Origin: Tribonema minus | Taxonomy: Eukaryota; Sar; Xanthophyceae; Tribonematales; Tribonemataceae | DNA: 64,000 nucleotides | Assembly (NCBI GenBank): GCA_017506865.1 | Contig: JAFCMP010000135.1 | Location: 1,178,001-1,242,000 of the forward strand | Direction of reading: 5' to 3' | Shown: piece after piece, positions 1 to 12,600 of the stretch | How positions within the stretch are numbered: position 1 is the stretch's first letter | How the letters are laid out: each line of letters begins with the position of its first letter | Position numbers and translations under genes: made by a program | The notes under the pieces: model-generated | The model's database searches: none | The model's input: the letters and a program-made list of their open reading frames with translations, nothing else | Told to the model about the DNA's origin: nothing

Positions 1-506
1 GATGGGCGGGGCCATTGCTGTGTGGGCGGACTTGAAGTTGAAGTTGGAACACAGCAAGTCAAAGTTGAAGGACCTTCTGCTGCCTTACATGCGAAGTGCT
101 GCCAGCCATAGCCGTCGTATTACGCCTTGAAGTGGCAGCGCTCAACCCTGCCTGCCCTAGTCGTGCGCCGATGCCACATCGCTCGCCATACTTCACTTTA
201 CTCACTGCTCACGCTTCTGGTGCGTATAACAACAGACCTCGCAGAGCGCGCACCTCTAGTTGCCGCTGACCGTGTTCAGCCGCAGAAGCAGAGGATCCAC
301 CGCCACACAGAATACGGAAAAGACTTTGTTAGTAATTGCAAACAAGTGTGCGCTGCACCGCATCACTTGAAGTTTGCTACTGTCAAATCCCTTGCAATGG
401 TGTCCACCGCCACACAGGAGGCAGAAAATGAGTTTTTCAGCAAGCAATTCCATCACTCGAAAATTTGGTATTGTCGATCCTTTGTGCGTCATGGTGCATC
501 TGCAGC

Positions 507-2865
507 ATGGGCATGCTGGGCGGCGCCGTAATGGCCGCGTCAATGCGGCTGAAGCGGGAGGGCGACTGGCTGCAGTACACCGTCGCCAATGGCAAGGTCT
601 TCTACTACAAGTGAGAGGGATCTACGCAAACCATCAGAGACAGTTTAAAGTAGAAGTACACAATTTGAGATTTCCCAGCGAGAGTGCTGAGTTGTTGTGC
701 AATGGCCTGCAGCTGCACACAGACTGTAGCTCGGTCAATTGTGATTCGCAAAGTGAACAATTGCGAATAGCAAGCTTAAGGTCCTCCACTGCAAACGCGC
801 AGAAGTGCATGCCGAGAATGCAGTCACAGATGGCGGTGATGTGGAGAGTGCCATGCGTAAACATAGTGTGTAGCGCCCTGTACAATTGTAGCTGCATGTT
901 TACCTACTGTAGATGATCAGGAGGTACTGTTGTTGTGGATTATCAACGTGGACAAATACATACTTCAAGTAGTACTGCTGAAGTCATGTCTACTTCCAAA
1001 CTTGAAGTGTTCACTAGTCATCTGTACTCACTACATCATGCATACTGCAAGTGGGAGCTATGCCACCCCAACGCTCAAAGTCGTGAGGCAAGGATTGCAT
1101 TTCTTCACTAGCGTTGTGATACCACATTCTTTTAGCGCATGAACTGGCATGCGAGCAACAGCTTGGCAGCGGGAAGAGAAAGTTGTTCAGTGCCCTGTCA
1201 GGACACCCCAGCACGACAGCACATGCGCCGCCGGTCTCATCACTGCATTGGCACTGCGTTTTGGCAGTTTGATGCTGGCACCTTGATCGCATCTGCCCCC
1301 CCCCCCCCCCACACCCACACCCACACACACGCACATACATACACACATACACTCACTTATCGCAACCGTTTTGCTGCGGGCTGCAGTGACCGTACCAACA
1401 ACTTCCAGTGGGAACGGCCAGCAGACCTGCCTGCCACACCTGCGTTCCGATCACTCGATACAGGCGGCACTCCAGAGGTGCGTCACACGTCATGAACTTC
1501 AAGTCGGTCGTCAGCACAATGACACTTGCTGCTGTCACTGCATGCGCAACTTCTATAGCGTTTTCTGCAGTTATGGACTCTACCGTGACAAACCAGAGCG
1601 TGTGCAGAACCTCTTTGGCCACCTTTGCGCCATGCGTAGCCAAACCGCCTGCAGCAGTCGCAGTGAGAGGCCGTGTGCAACGTACTTGTCACTGGTCCTC
1701 GCTAAGGGCGCGAAAAAGCTCAGATGGCAGATGTCCAGCTTGCTACCAGAATCCACATGCGTCCTCTGAACACTTGAAAGTGTCTCAAAGCGCATGGACG
1801 ATCACTTTCAAACGACATCGCCAAATGGCATTGTACTCGCGCCACTAGCGAAGCATCTATACTTGTTACTCTCAGCATGCGGCACCAACAATCGCCCCAG
1901 CAGCACTGCTCCGTAGGGTACGTCACTTAAGCCACCCTCGCTCTACCCGGCCAATGAGCTGGCCATGGCTTTCGTCGCGCCAACAGCATATACTTGAAGT
2001 ACTTCTTGGTTGAAGTACCCCACCGTGGTGGTACTTCAAGATGACAATCCCATACCCTGCTTTCTCAACCAACAGGGGACCAAGCGGGGGGGGTGGGCCC
2101 CCTACAAGGACCCGACCTCGGGCCTCATCTTCTGGCACCACCAGGGTACGGGCGCCTCGCAGTGGGAGCCGCCGTGCGAAGAGCTGGCTGACGCGCTGAC
2201 TGGAACGGCGGATGCGCTGGGGTTCGGCCCTGATGACTCTGTCCGAGAGGTGCAGTTGCTTGTTGTCGGCGTTGCAGCTGTTTCTGCAGCGTGCTGTCAC
2301 TGGTTGCTCGTGCTTGTAAGTGTTTGAATCGTGGCCGATTGCCGCAGCAGCGGCGACCACGGTTATTGGTGGAAGGCGTTTGCGGCTAACCACGCCTTGT
2401 CACCTACAGCTTAACGATCTTTTGATTCGTTTTTTCGAGCATACGCGCGTGTGTGCAGTTGGCGGAGGGAAAGCAGTAGAAGGCGTACGCTGCGCCCGCG
2501 AGAACTGCGCGCATCAGCTGGTAGATGGAGGTCTTTGCTCCAGAAGTGATTCAGCAAGCACACCCTCTGGAAGCAGCTTTGTTTGCACACAGCAGTGGCT
2601 GTTGACGCGTCAGAAGTGTTAGTTGGGGGGGGGGGGCGGTCTGTCTACTTTGTGCAGTGGGACTTGCACTGGGGCCAAATGCTTGCTAGCGTTGCAGAGA
2701 ACCTGGATTGTGCGGATGCGTAGATGCACCTGGATTCGTCCTGCAACCAAACTTCAACGGTTGCACGAGCCTCACGCTGCTTGTGGTTTCCTGCCATTGC
2801 TGTCTGCGCAGGTGCAAGACGTCGACGATCTCTTTGAGTCATCGCTGCAAGACAGCGGGGGATGA
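507..2865 (+). CDS. Small protein with two WW domains (4-exon model, 5' end uncertain)
   Basis: Exons 507-610, 1387-1477, 2076-2249 and 2812-2865 join in phase to a 140-aa protein ending at TGA 2863-2865. WW domain 1 is split by intron 1: WLQYTVANGKVFYY before it, then NDRTNNFQWERP after it, with both signature Trp and the terminal Pro present. WW domain 2 lies in exon 3, from GGWAPYKDPTSGLIFWHH to QWEPP. The last exon encodes an acidic tail (DVDDLFESSLQD). WW domains bind proline-rich ligands, so an adaptor or splicing/transcription role is plausible but not shown. ATG 507 directly follows a possible acceptor (tgcag, 502-506), so upstream exons could exist in or before bases 1-505, where I see nothing firm. 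A CA-rich microsatellite and C-run (1296-1350) precede exon 2. Domain identity is confident; the start is not. Confidence 0.72.
2321..2432 (+). repeat. Dispersed repeat copy A (WW-gene intron 3)
   Basis: Partner of 19773-19883. It may be a fragment of a low-copy transposable element. No terminal structure is visible. Confidence 0.75.
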
Positions 2866-4042
2866 CCACGATACCCCTCCCAGGTGCCCCCCTGGATCAC
2901 CCACCTTGTGCCTGCCAACAACCAGGCAAGATGATGCACAAGGACAGGGGATGGCGAATCGCATGCACCTGACGGCTGCAACAGCAGACGGAAGCCGATG
3001 CACCGGCTCCCCCTGACTGCTTCTGCTGCAGGTTACAGGCACTGAACTCACAACGACGGTTTCAGAGAAGCCTGGGTGACTACCGCCCTTCAGGCCAGCC
3101 CCGAGAAGCAAGTACACCCCCGGTGTCAGAAACTGCCCTCTGCAGTTTTAGCTGAGCGCTGCAGTATTCCAGTGTTTTAGCGGTCTCTGCATGCGGCGGG
3201 CCCTGCTTGCGAGAGCACAGGTGATCTGGACGCAGGGTGCTTGGGGTCAACGCTGCGACTGTCAGCAGATGCAGCCCCCTTGCGATTGTGGCTGCCTACC
3301 CCGCCAGCCACGCACTGAGATTGACAATGGGTTTCATGCCCTCATGCACATGCGCTGCCGCATGCGTGCAAACTACGATGTCGTGGGTCAGAGCGGGACT
3401 GTCGCTGTGCACAGAGGTGCAGTGCCTATCCTGGTCCCTCTTCATGCGCACCACAGCAGGCTGCAGCATGCTTCAGCCACAATCTGAACCAGTGCGCAAT
3501 TCAAAGCGTCATCACAACTAATCTCCAATGGGAGGATTGATTGGTGTTGCAACGAAGGAAAGTTGTGGCTTGATCAGTGCGTTGTTTTGTGCTGCCATGC
3601 GGCTGCCTGTTGGAGCCCTGTACTTGAACGATGCAATGCTACACACGTATGCGAGTTTGCTCCACACAGAACTGCTGAGGTGGACTGTGTTGCCAACTTG
3701 CCTCACAGAAAATTGGCGCATGCGTTGCCTTTGGCGGCCCACAATGCAGGTTCTTCTACAGTATACTTAAAATTCATGTGGCGCTGCAACAATACACTTT
3801 GAAGTTCTATAGTTCAACGTGCATGTACGGAAGATGTTCTGGCCTTGCATGCATGGGGCAAGCATACTGTTAGAGTCATGACTTCACCAACACCACAACG
3901 CACAAACCAAACGGCCCGGACCCATGTAACGCCAACAGTGACAGCTACGGCCATTGCAGCTGCCTGAATGCCACGCCGATGCGACACATGGTTTGTCAAT
4001 TGTTGACAAATGTTGAATGCGCTCCGGCTCCAGTTCAAAATG
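2866..4042. other. Intergenic, no gene seen
   Basis: This 1.2-kb stretch follows the WW gene stop. It holds only short ORFs without domain-like content or good splice sites. The left arm of the inverted repeat begins at its right edge. Confidence 0.5.
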
Positions 4043-4560
4043 GCTCGTTAGCACCGAGAGGTGCGGCAGCGCTCGCGGTGGCGCTGATGGCGGCGAGGGT
4101 GCATCAGGCAGCAAGGGGATGGGAGATGCTGGCTGTGAGCAGGAGCTGCGGAGTCGCGTGTGGTGAGGATACGGCTTTGGGCAGCAGCAGGGGATATTGG
4201 AACATGGGGATACGGATAGCATCAGGGCACACTGTAGATCGTTTGCTTGAACACGCAAGAAAGAGAACCTCGGCCAGGCACGTCAGCGGCGTGCTTAGGC
4301 AAGGAATCGAGGACCGGGCGCCTCTGGCCCAAATGTATACTAGAGGCATAACCGCGGTCCTCCGGCGTTTTCGCTCAAGAGATGGAGACATCGGCTACGA
4401 TAGGTGTGGCTCAGACTGGGTGCCGCTGTGTCTGCCCCCCATGAGTCTAGTACAAGCCTGCAACGCAGGGCTCTAAGGGCCCGTCCGATTTTAGTTTTTT
4501 GCAATCTTATCCAACGCATCAAGCCCACCTTGGGGCTGCTATAAATACAAGATCATAAGT
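4043..4560 (+). repeat. Left arm of inverted repeat
   Basis: 518 bp, paired with 4943-5460. It contains TATAAATA at 4540-4547 directed rightward into the loop. Confidence 0.9.
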
Positions 4561-4574
4561 TCAAAGTGGTCTCA

Positions 4575-4590
4575 AACGAGACGTCTCGTT
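4575..4590. repeat. 16-bp perfect palindrome AACGAGACGTCTCGTT in the loop
   Basis: Each half is the exact reverse complement of the other. It lies 15 bp inside the left arm and has no partner near the right arm. It could be a protein-binding site or chance. Confidence 0.5.
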
Positions 4591-4623
4591 AACCCTAGCA
4601 TTGACATCACAGTATCATCTACC

Positions 4624-4950
4624 ATGGTGGCCACCTGGCTTGTGTCGTCAATGACTCACGGCGCTCATGGCGACTCGCTGGCTCATGCATACCTACCAGT
4701 TCTTGCCGAGTTCAAGTGTCAGCCAAGCGCATCATTGATACCATCCGAAGTAATCAAGTCACCATTTGCCTATCTTTGGCAATCTGCTCCTTTGTCAGCA
4801 GCCCTGCTCCCGACCGTTGCATGCTCTCATTGCATCTGTGCCTCAAGTTGCAAGATGCACTTCATGAAGAAATCATGCAGCAAGAACTATCATCGTGGAA
4901 GTCAAACTGTGATTCCACATGCTCGCGATGCTCTGAACATGTACTTATGA
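4624..4950 (+). CDS. Loop ORF of the fold-back element (108 aa, unknown)
   Basis: The ORF starts at an ATG in good context (accATGG), 77 bp downstream of the left TATAAATA, and stops at TGA 4948-4950 just inside the right arm, so it nearly fills the loop. It is Ser/Cys/His rich (CSHCICASSC) and not recognised. Another frame (about 4716-4964, no ATG) reads RIIDTIRSNQVTICLSLA and also looks protein-like, so which frame, if any, is used is unclear. Its position suggests a gene driven from the arms, but chance is quite possible. Confidence 0.2.
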   Translation: MVATWLVSSMTHGAHGDSLAHAYLPVLAEFKCQPSASLIPSEVIKSPFAYLWQSAPLSAALLPTVACSHCICASSCKMHFMKKSCSKNYHRGSQTVIPHARDALNMYL

Positions 4951-5460
4951 TCTTGTATTTATAGCAGCCCCAAGGTGGGCTTGATGCGTTGGATAAGAAT
5001 GCAAAAAACTAAAATCGGACGGGCCCTTAGAGCCCTGCGTTGCAGGCTTGTACTAGACTCATGGGGGGCAGACACAGCGGCACCCAGTCTGAGCCACACC
5101 TATCGTAGCCGATGTCTCCATCTCTTGAGCGAAAACGCCGGAGGACCGCGGTTATGCCTCTAGTATACATTTGGGCCAGAGGCGCCCGGTCCTCGATTCC
5201 TTGCCTAAGCACGCCGCTGACGTGCCTGGCCGAGGTTCTCTTTCTTGCGTGTTCAAGCAAACGATCTACAGTGTGCCCTGATGCTATCCGTATCCCCATG
5301 TTCCAATATCCCCTGCTGCTGCCCAAAGCCGTATCCTCACCACACGCGACTCCGCAGCTCCTGCTCACAGCCAGCATCTCCCATCCCCTTGCTGCCTGAT
5401 GCACCCTCGCCACCATCAGCGCCACCGCGAGTGCTGCCGCACCTCTCGGTGCTAACGAGC
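4943..5460 (-). repeat. Right arm of inverted repeat
   Basis: 518 bp, the reverse complement of 4043-4560. It differs by single bases only; two of them change the arm ORF (Ala/Val near 5415 and Leu/Met near 5003). Confidence 0.9.
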
Positions 5461-6652
5461 AGTATGTACAGTCCCACGCACCTCTCATTGACAGAGAAGG
5501 CTCAAGAAAGCTCGTGGTAAACACCCCAGAAGGCGCGCAGCAAGGCTGGCTGGCAATTTATGAGGTTGCGCAACCTTGTTGCAAAGCGGCCAGCACGTCA
5601 AGCGCGTGTGCAAGCAGAAGAAACAGCAAACGGCAAACGGAGCGAGAGCACCACGTGTGAAAGTATGTGAAGCAGTCTCGCGCTACATATGTGTGTATTC
5701 ATGTATGAATTAAAAACCATCGCCCCCCGAAAGGGGCGTCAGACTCGCGACCGCACTCTGCCTCACACAGACCGTGGGGAAAGCTCACAGATCGTTGAGA
5801 AAACTCACAGCGGCGTCGCCAGACCCACCCGCTAAATGCAAACCAGCAAAGGTGTTAACGCGCACGGCCGGTGGCCGCAACTGACTTGCTTGAGGTACAA
5901 GGGGTTCAGCTTTCAACCTTCGCGCACGGGCGGCAGCGCCGCGCCGCCCGCGATTGTGTTAAAGAGACAGAAAAGGGACTTATCGCGCAAAATCGCTGGC
6001 GACATGAACAGATTTCGAACTGATCGCACGTCGCAGACGTGCGGCGACATGAAGCTACAGCAGGCGGGGTGTGGCAGCGCGCCGTGACGGTGCACGGGGG
6101 GCGCTGCAGGCCTGGGGTAAGTAGGTAGGGTACAGCTGGCGCACTTAGGGTTAGGGTTAGGGCTAGCCCGTGCGCAGCAGCTGCCGCCTGGGCTGGCGGC
6201 ACCGAAGGGCGGGTAGGGTAGAGCCGACACACAGTGCTGACAGCACGATTCCACAAAGGGCGCGGTGAGCGCCTCCCCCTTCCGTGGACTACTTCAAGTT
6301 GAAGTGCTACTGATACAAAACTGCTCCTGCGTCGCAGGTTCCCCGCTCTTGGCGGGGCAGGATCGATGAAGCTCTCTCCAGCGCCTACTGCGCCAGTGTG
6401 TGCGCCCGCCTCTAGCAACGGTAGTTCTTGCTGTTGGGCAGCAAGGTGGGATGGGCTGCAAGCAGAGACCCCTCCCCCCCCCGCCCACCCCCCCCCACCC
6501 GTGTAATGAGACTACGTCCACACCAAAGAAAGCGAACCCCACCACCTTCCTACTGTAGTAGTGCGGCACTCACAACTTCAAAAACTGGACTCAGCCGCTG
6601 GCGCCACTGCACTGCTATGGTGTGAGGGTCACCTGACATGACACGGCCCGCC
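5461..6652. other. Intergenic with telomere-like tract
   Basis: 1.2 kb between the inverted repeat and the 3' end of the GH16 gene. I see no credible exon. It holds a short C/G-rich hairpin-like stretch (gccccccgaaaggggc, near 5722) and a TTAGGG tract at 6145-6162. Confidence 0.5.
6145..6162 (+). repeat. Interstitial telomere-like repeat, (TTAGGG)3
   Basis: Three exact TTAGGG units. Similar short or imperfect tracts lie at 10865-10882, 12516-12536 (as CCCTAA), 13756-13773, 26038-26058 (as CCCTAA, the longest) and 41112-41125. Confidence 0.75.
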
Positions 6653-9600
6653 CTAATACTGGTTGTCGGAACCAGACTGGTTTTGGTTGTCAGACTGGCT
6701 TTGAGTGTTGGACTGGCTTTGGGTGTTGGACTGGCTCTGGGTGTTGGTCTGACTTTGGGTGTTGGTCTGGCTTTGGGTGTTGCTCTGGCTTTGGGTGTTG
6801 GACTGAGTCTGGGTTTCGACGAGCTGATTCTGGTCTTCGGGCTGGTTCTGGCAGCCGGGTCCAACCTCAAAGTTCATGCCGTACCCGTTAGGGGTGAAGT
6901 CAATGTACTGAAGGGGGGGGGGGGGGGAAGAGGGGACAGTGCAGGAACAGCAGGGGGTTGTCAGGCGAAGTTGCTGAGACGTGTGCGGCTTGTGCGTGGT
7001 AGCAGTGTGGTTACCTCAACCCTGCTTGTTCAGGGCCGCAGCGGCAGGTATGAGCGCAATGAAAGCAGCGGCTAAAGACATGCCAAGCATTTCATAGACA
7101 ACAAAGCGACTTCAGTCTGTGAGGTAACCGTCTGTAGAGTGGTCAAATGGTTCCCAACGCCATGTAGTAATCAGGCGGTTGGCTCGGCGGCGCACCTTGA
7201 CGCAGCTGCATGTTGCCTTCACGTTTACGTTTCGCTGTTCAACAGAAGCACGGCCAAATGATGATGTGCAGCAGCGCACACAGGCCATCGCAGTACACTA
7301 CAGGCCATCACAGTACACATGTGGTCCATTGTAGTACACTACAGGCCCTTGCAGTTCACGCACAGGCCACCGCAGTTCACGCACAGGCCATCGCGGTACT
7401 TGCACGGGCCACTGCAGTTCACACACGTACTTTTGCAATTGCGAGAACCAAACCAAACACGAGCACAGCAGGCAAGTCACTACAATTTCCAGCACACGAC
7501 CTCAGCTAAATGCGCATGAGAAATGTGAACCGCACCTGCACGTTCAGGTTGTCGCCGAGCGAGCACAGGCGTATGGTGTGGCGGCCCACAGGCAGGGGCG
7601 TATCGGCGGCCCAGCCAGCCATGTACCAGCACAGGTTGCCCGCGCCGAGCACTGCAGGGGGCTGTATAGGGGGCACGTAGCATGCGTCCAGCTGTTCCAC
7701 CTGTCAGGCGACGCCATGTGAAAAAGATAATGGTGATGGTGAGACCGCTGAATGGTGACGTTGAGATGGCAACAGGAGTGAGGTGGGCACCTACCTACAG
7801 AAGGCGTGAATTACCCAATAAAAGCAGAGTGGTGATGATGAGACTGCTGTCAATAGGTGCCACGTCAACAGGACTGAGCAGGGCACGTACATAGAAGGCG
7901 TGATTGGCCTGACGCTGACTCTAGCCTTAAGCTGTGCGCTGCACGTGAGGGTGCCTGGTGGCAACCTGAGAGTGATGGTCAGCAAACCTGGAGCGGGAGA
8001 ATGCGACTCGGATTGCGCACTGTCGGGGGCTTATTGGAGTGCGCCCGGCAAGGTCAGGGCTGCAGAAGCTGCTGAGAGATGACGACCACGTGCGAGAGGA
8101 AGATGACGAGGTGACTATCGCAACAGGTGACTGCAATGGGAGAAGGAATTGAGACGAGTGATGGCTTGCGCCTGGCAGTGCTCAACAGTCTGAAACGGCT
8201 ACCGCACGACCGTGGAGCATGATCGCGGCCAGACCATAACTGCACGTGAAATGAGAACCTTCTGTACTCCAACTACGCGCTGTCGCCCTGAGACCGCATC
8301 AATCCATCAACGTCATGCGACCACCATCCCTATCCAGGGTTGTGAAGCGACCCATCAGTATCAGATGGTGACTACAGTGGCTATAGGGTATCAAGTCTTA
8401 CGCCTGAACACTTGAAGCTGTGTTCAAAGACGGCACTTCCAAAGCCTACAACGGGCAGCGGCCATGCACCGCACGACTGGCGTCGCAGCAACCGCCGTTG
8501 GCGACGAAAGCGACAGAAAGCCACTGCCTTCAAAGTACATTGCAAGCGAAACGTCTTCACTTCAAAGTTGGTCACTACGTTACTTCAACGCCGACGGTCC
8601 TCGACCCACCTCCAGGACGGTGAAGCCACCGTCCGCCTCGGGGTTGTCGCAGTTGTCGCTGTCAGCAATGAGGCGGAAGCCGGTGCCCGTGAGGGTGTTG
8701 TAGCGCATGGTGAGCCACAGGACGTCCATGGGCTGCGGCACAAAGACGTCGTACGCGGTCCATTCACCCTCCATGTAGCGGACGTACGCGCCTGCGGGGG
8801 GGGGGGGGGGGGGCAGATGAAGACACGCAGTTGAAGTTCAGTACATGAAGAAAATGTGAAGATTACTACAAAGTAAAGGGTTCTGGGACTGTTGACATTG
8901 GGGTTAAGTACCGCACAGTTGTAAGTTGCGAGCAATGGGCAGCGTCAGGATGACGCGCACGTGGCCCAGAGTAGCGCCTTGCATCTCATGGCTCAGCATG
9001 GTGTGGCTCAAACCTTCCACTGCGATGAGCGATACGGTTGCAGCGCTCGGCAGCATGGTTTGCTCATTGCAGCTGCTCGCTCTGCCTGGTTCCGCACACT
9101 GCACTTCCACAACGCCACATGACACACTCTCAATACTTCAATACTTGGAGGTGAGTAAGTATGTCTGCCAAACCTGACTACCGTATCGCAGCAGCAAAGA
9201 CTGTGTGTGCGTGAGCGTGATGTCGGTGCGGCCACAAGCAACGCAGGCGTCCTCGGCTGCACGAATGCGCAAACAGACTGCGCGCGCACTGTGCAATCTC
9301 ACCTGCCAAGTCGGCGAACTTGAAGAAGCCCGGCGGCGTGTAGAGATCGCCCTCGTACACGTCCACTCCGTCGTGGTAGCGCAGCGGCGAGTTGCCTGCG
9401 CAGTCAGCGGCGTCGCAGTTGCCATCGTCAGCGATCTGGCATCAGTGCTCAGAGTCTTGAGTGCAGAGCAGGGCGTGATGTGTCTCCGTGCATGTGCTCG
9501 CACATGCCGACCAACCGCATCGCACTTCTGCGTTTCTCATCTCCATGTAGCCTGAACAAGCGATCGATCACTCTTCGCGTAGATTTGCGCACAGGATGGT

Positions 9601-12600
9601 GGCATTGGCGGCGAAGCTCAGGGCCGTCTGTGCAAAGCACGGCGTCATGTATCCCCGTGCGCATGCGCATGTGATCAGCCTCGCCAAACCAAGGTGCTTG
9701 TCATCGCTACATGGCCGGAATGAAGCATTACCCGCAGTGCAACAGGCTGACATGATCACATTGTCGAGTGCCCTGTTCGCGAGCATGTCACATGTTGAGG
9801 TTGGCTGAGACTTGCAAGGGGTGTGTCAGTGCTCACCCTCGTTGTAGTACGGTGTGGTGTCAAGGTAGCCCACGCCTTGGCCGCCATAGTTGAAGTACTC
9901 CATGTCAATGCGTAAACTGCAACAATGGCAGCGATATACAAATTAGATGGTCAAAACGATGAGTTAGGGCCTGCCTTTACAAACCAAGTACTGGTAGCCA
10001 AAACACTCCATGTCAGCGGGCGAGGTGAATGCAGCTGCAGTTGCGACTGGCAATAACCAACATCATGCTCACAGCTTTCTGCCAGGACAGCCCCCACCAG
10101 AAGAGAGAACAGGCACAAAAACCGACTGCCGAACAAGCATGACTACAAACTTCCGAACAGGCACTTGCTACCACAACAGAGAGGCACTGGGACCCCGCGC
10201 CGACCCAAACTTCAACACAAAAATGCAAACTTCAAGAATGACGGCGGCGACTCACCTATCCCCGTAGATCAAGAACGGCGCGCGCTCGCCAGTGGCAAAG
10301 TTGGGCACGTACGCGAGCTCATCTACCGGCGCCACGAGGGCTGCTGCAACAAATGGAGGCGGGGGGTCGATGATCCCCGGGAAGGGGTTCGTCCACGCCC
10401 TCTCTTCCGCTGTAAAAGCAAAACGCGAACGGGGGTTGTGTCAAGCGCGCCCACACAACACTTGCAGCTGGTTGGTCGGCTGTGCATGGGAGCATCACAA
10501 TCTGAAGGGTACATGGACGAGCACATGCTTGTTTCGGGTTGGGGTTAGCATCGATGGCTGCAGCACAGCAGCGCTCAGCTCAGCGCGAGCACAGGATCGA
10601 ACATGCTGCACCTGTGAAGTAAAACACGTGCACGCACCTGTGAGGTCGAAAACGCGCACATAGTCGAATCGCAGTGCCACGTCGCCTGTGAGAAACAGGG
10701 GGTCCAGGTCACCAACGTTGAACACCTGTGTCACACGGGGGACGTCAGGGGGGGGGGGAGGGGGGAGGCAGCGTGGGTCATGGAGTTTTTAGATCGGAGC
10801 AGCGCGGTTCAACACTTTGTGCCGGGTGGACAATGACCCATACCGGCGCGTATTGACCCCTGGGTTAGGGTTAGTGTTAGGGTACGCTGTGTGAGCGTGA
10901 TACCGTGATCAATAACATTTATTATTACTACCGCCATCGACACGTGCAGCGGCGCACACACCACAATAGTACAATCATTGCGCACTGTGCGCCGGATCCG
11001 GCCGCGCCCGCAGCGGTCGGCGCCTGTGCGCAGTGTCCACATGCCAGTTATGGTGCAGTGCGCATGCTGCCCTGCTCCTGCTCCACCCGCCTCTTATCTT
11101 ATGCTTGGGGCCGGGCAATCCCAGAAGACAAAAGATGATGGCGCAGCCTTGGGCGCGCAGCAGGTCTGCGCGGTAGCTGCACGACCCTCCTCGGTCCTGC
11201 GCCGCAAGGGCCGCGCGTGATGTGCCCAAAAGACTCTGTGAGGCAGAACCAGCGCACGAGCGCCGGCTCCCGCAGACTCGCTCGGATCGGCACTGCAACT
11301 TTTGCTCCTGTGACAATGGCAGCGCCAAGTCCACACAGTCAGCGCAGAGTGCACCAGCGCCGCTGACCTGTGGCAAGTCGCCGCCGATGGCCAGGTTCAA
11401 CATGAGCCTGAAGGGCTGGTCGAAGGGGGCCGCGGTGGTCCCCCCCCTGGGCGTAGGGAGGTCCCCCGCAGTCCACCACGTGGCCAAGTCGCAGTGCACA
11501 AACTCGTCTATCCAGAAGGTGATGCGCTTGGGCGTCCAGTCAACGGCCATGACCACGGGCTTGTTGGCGAATGAGTGGCCGTTCCTGAGGCGCGCAGCAA
11601 GCGCAGGTACAGAAAGGGGGGGTTGTTGGCGAATGAGTAAAGGAACGGGGGGGGGTGTTGGCGAATGGGTGGCCATATCTGAGGCAAGCAGTGGGTGCAA
11701 TACAGAAAGGGGTGGGGGGTGGGCAGCGCACACGTCGTGGCAAGCTGTGAGAAGTGCCATGCCGGATCGCTGCTCCGTCTGCACGTGCGAGAGTGCACAG
11801 CAGTGTCAATGCCTGGCAGCACAGGGTGCCAATGCCGCAGTCATTTGGTGACGCTAGGTCTGAGGAACATGGTGGACACTCCTGTGACTGAGTTGAGGTT
11901 TTGCCGACAAATGTGCCCAAGCCACTGCATGGTGACGGTCAGCGCGCTCATGCCCTGGTGCGTCACCGCAGAGCAGCGTGGCAGTGCCGCAGCACCGACC
12001 GTCAGCACCAACTTCGAGCTCAAGGTCAACGTTGATGAGGTCTTGATGAGCAGGGGAGCACTCGATGGTGCCACCTGGCAGGTGCTAAAATCTGCCCCCA
12101 AATTACACACGCAATCGGCACAGCGCACCAAAAACGGTTTTTGCTGTGTCTGCTGCACACGCAGCGGGCACAGAGCAGCAGCAACAGCTGCCGCTGTGTC
12201 TGTTGATGAAAGCTCAAGTTGAAGTTGCACCGCGCGCACCTGAACACGCACGCGTTCTGGCCCTTGGCCCCCTGGTCCAGGGTCGCGCCGTAGTGCAGCG
12301 AGGACAGTATGGACGTCGCCTTGGCAGGGTCGAGGTTGATACTCTCTATGACGTCGATCTCGCCGGAGGCCGGCCAGCCGCCATATGTATCGTCTGCACA
12401 CATTAGCAAGAATACATGTACATAAATAGAAAGAGCGTCAGAAGAAGGTTGCAAAAGCGTGTACACAATGCATGCGTTCGCGGTGCGGCATGCATACAGT
12501 ATGGACGTCGCCGTACCTAACCCTGAACCTAACCCTCAGTACGGACGTCGCCGTACGTATTATCTGCACACATCGACAAGGATACGTACATACATGTTGA

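Larger units (their letters stand above)
4043..5460. mobile_element. Fold-back element: two 518-bp inverted arms around a 382-bp loop
   Basis: Bases 4043-4560 and the reverse complement of 4943-5460 align end to end with no gap and only about three mismatches (near 4071, 4090 and 4505), so roughly 99% identity. The outer ends begin GCTCGTTAGC and the inner ends finish ATCATAAGT. Each arm has TATAAATA just inside its inner edge (4540-4547, and inverted at 4956-4963), pointing into the loop. No clear target-site duplication is seen outside 4043/5460. It could be a fold-back or MITE-like transposon or a recent local inverted duplication. Long ORFs in the arms occur in several frames and look incidental. 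Confidence 0.85.

Noticed and set aside
3979-5524. Two 165-aa ORFs in the inverted-repeat arms
   Set aside because: They are mirror copies because the DNA is mirrored. Other frames are equally open and no domain is seen.
9396-9440. Upstream extension of GH16 exon 9 (DGNCDAADCAG)
   Set aside because: The acceptor needed for it gives a stop codon in the phase set by exon 8. The downstream acceptor at 9396-9398 fits and yields the usual CBM6 NEGNSPxRxxDGVD pattern.
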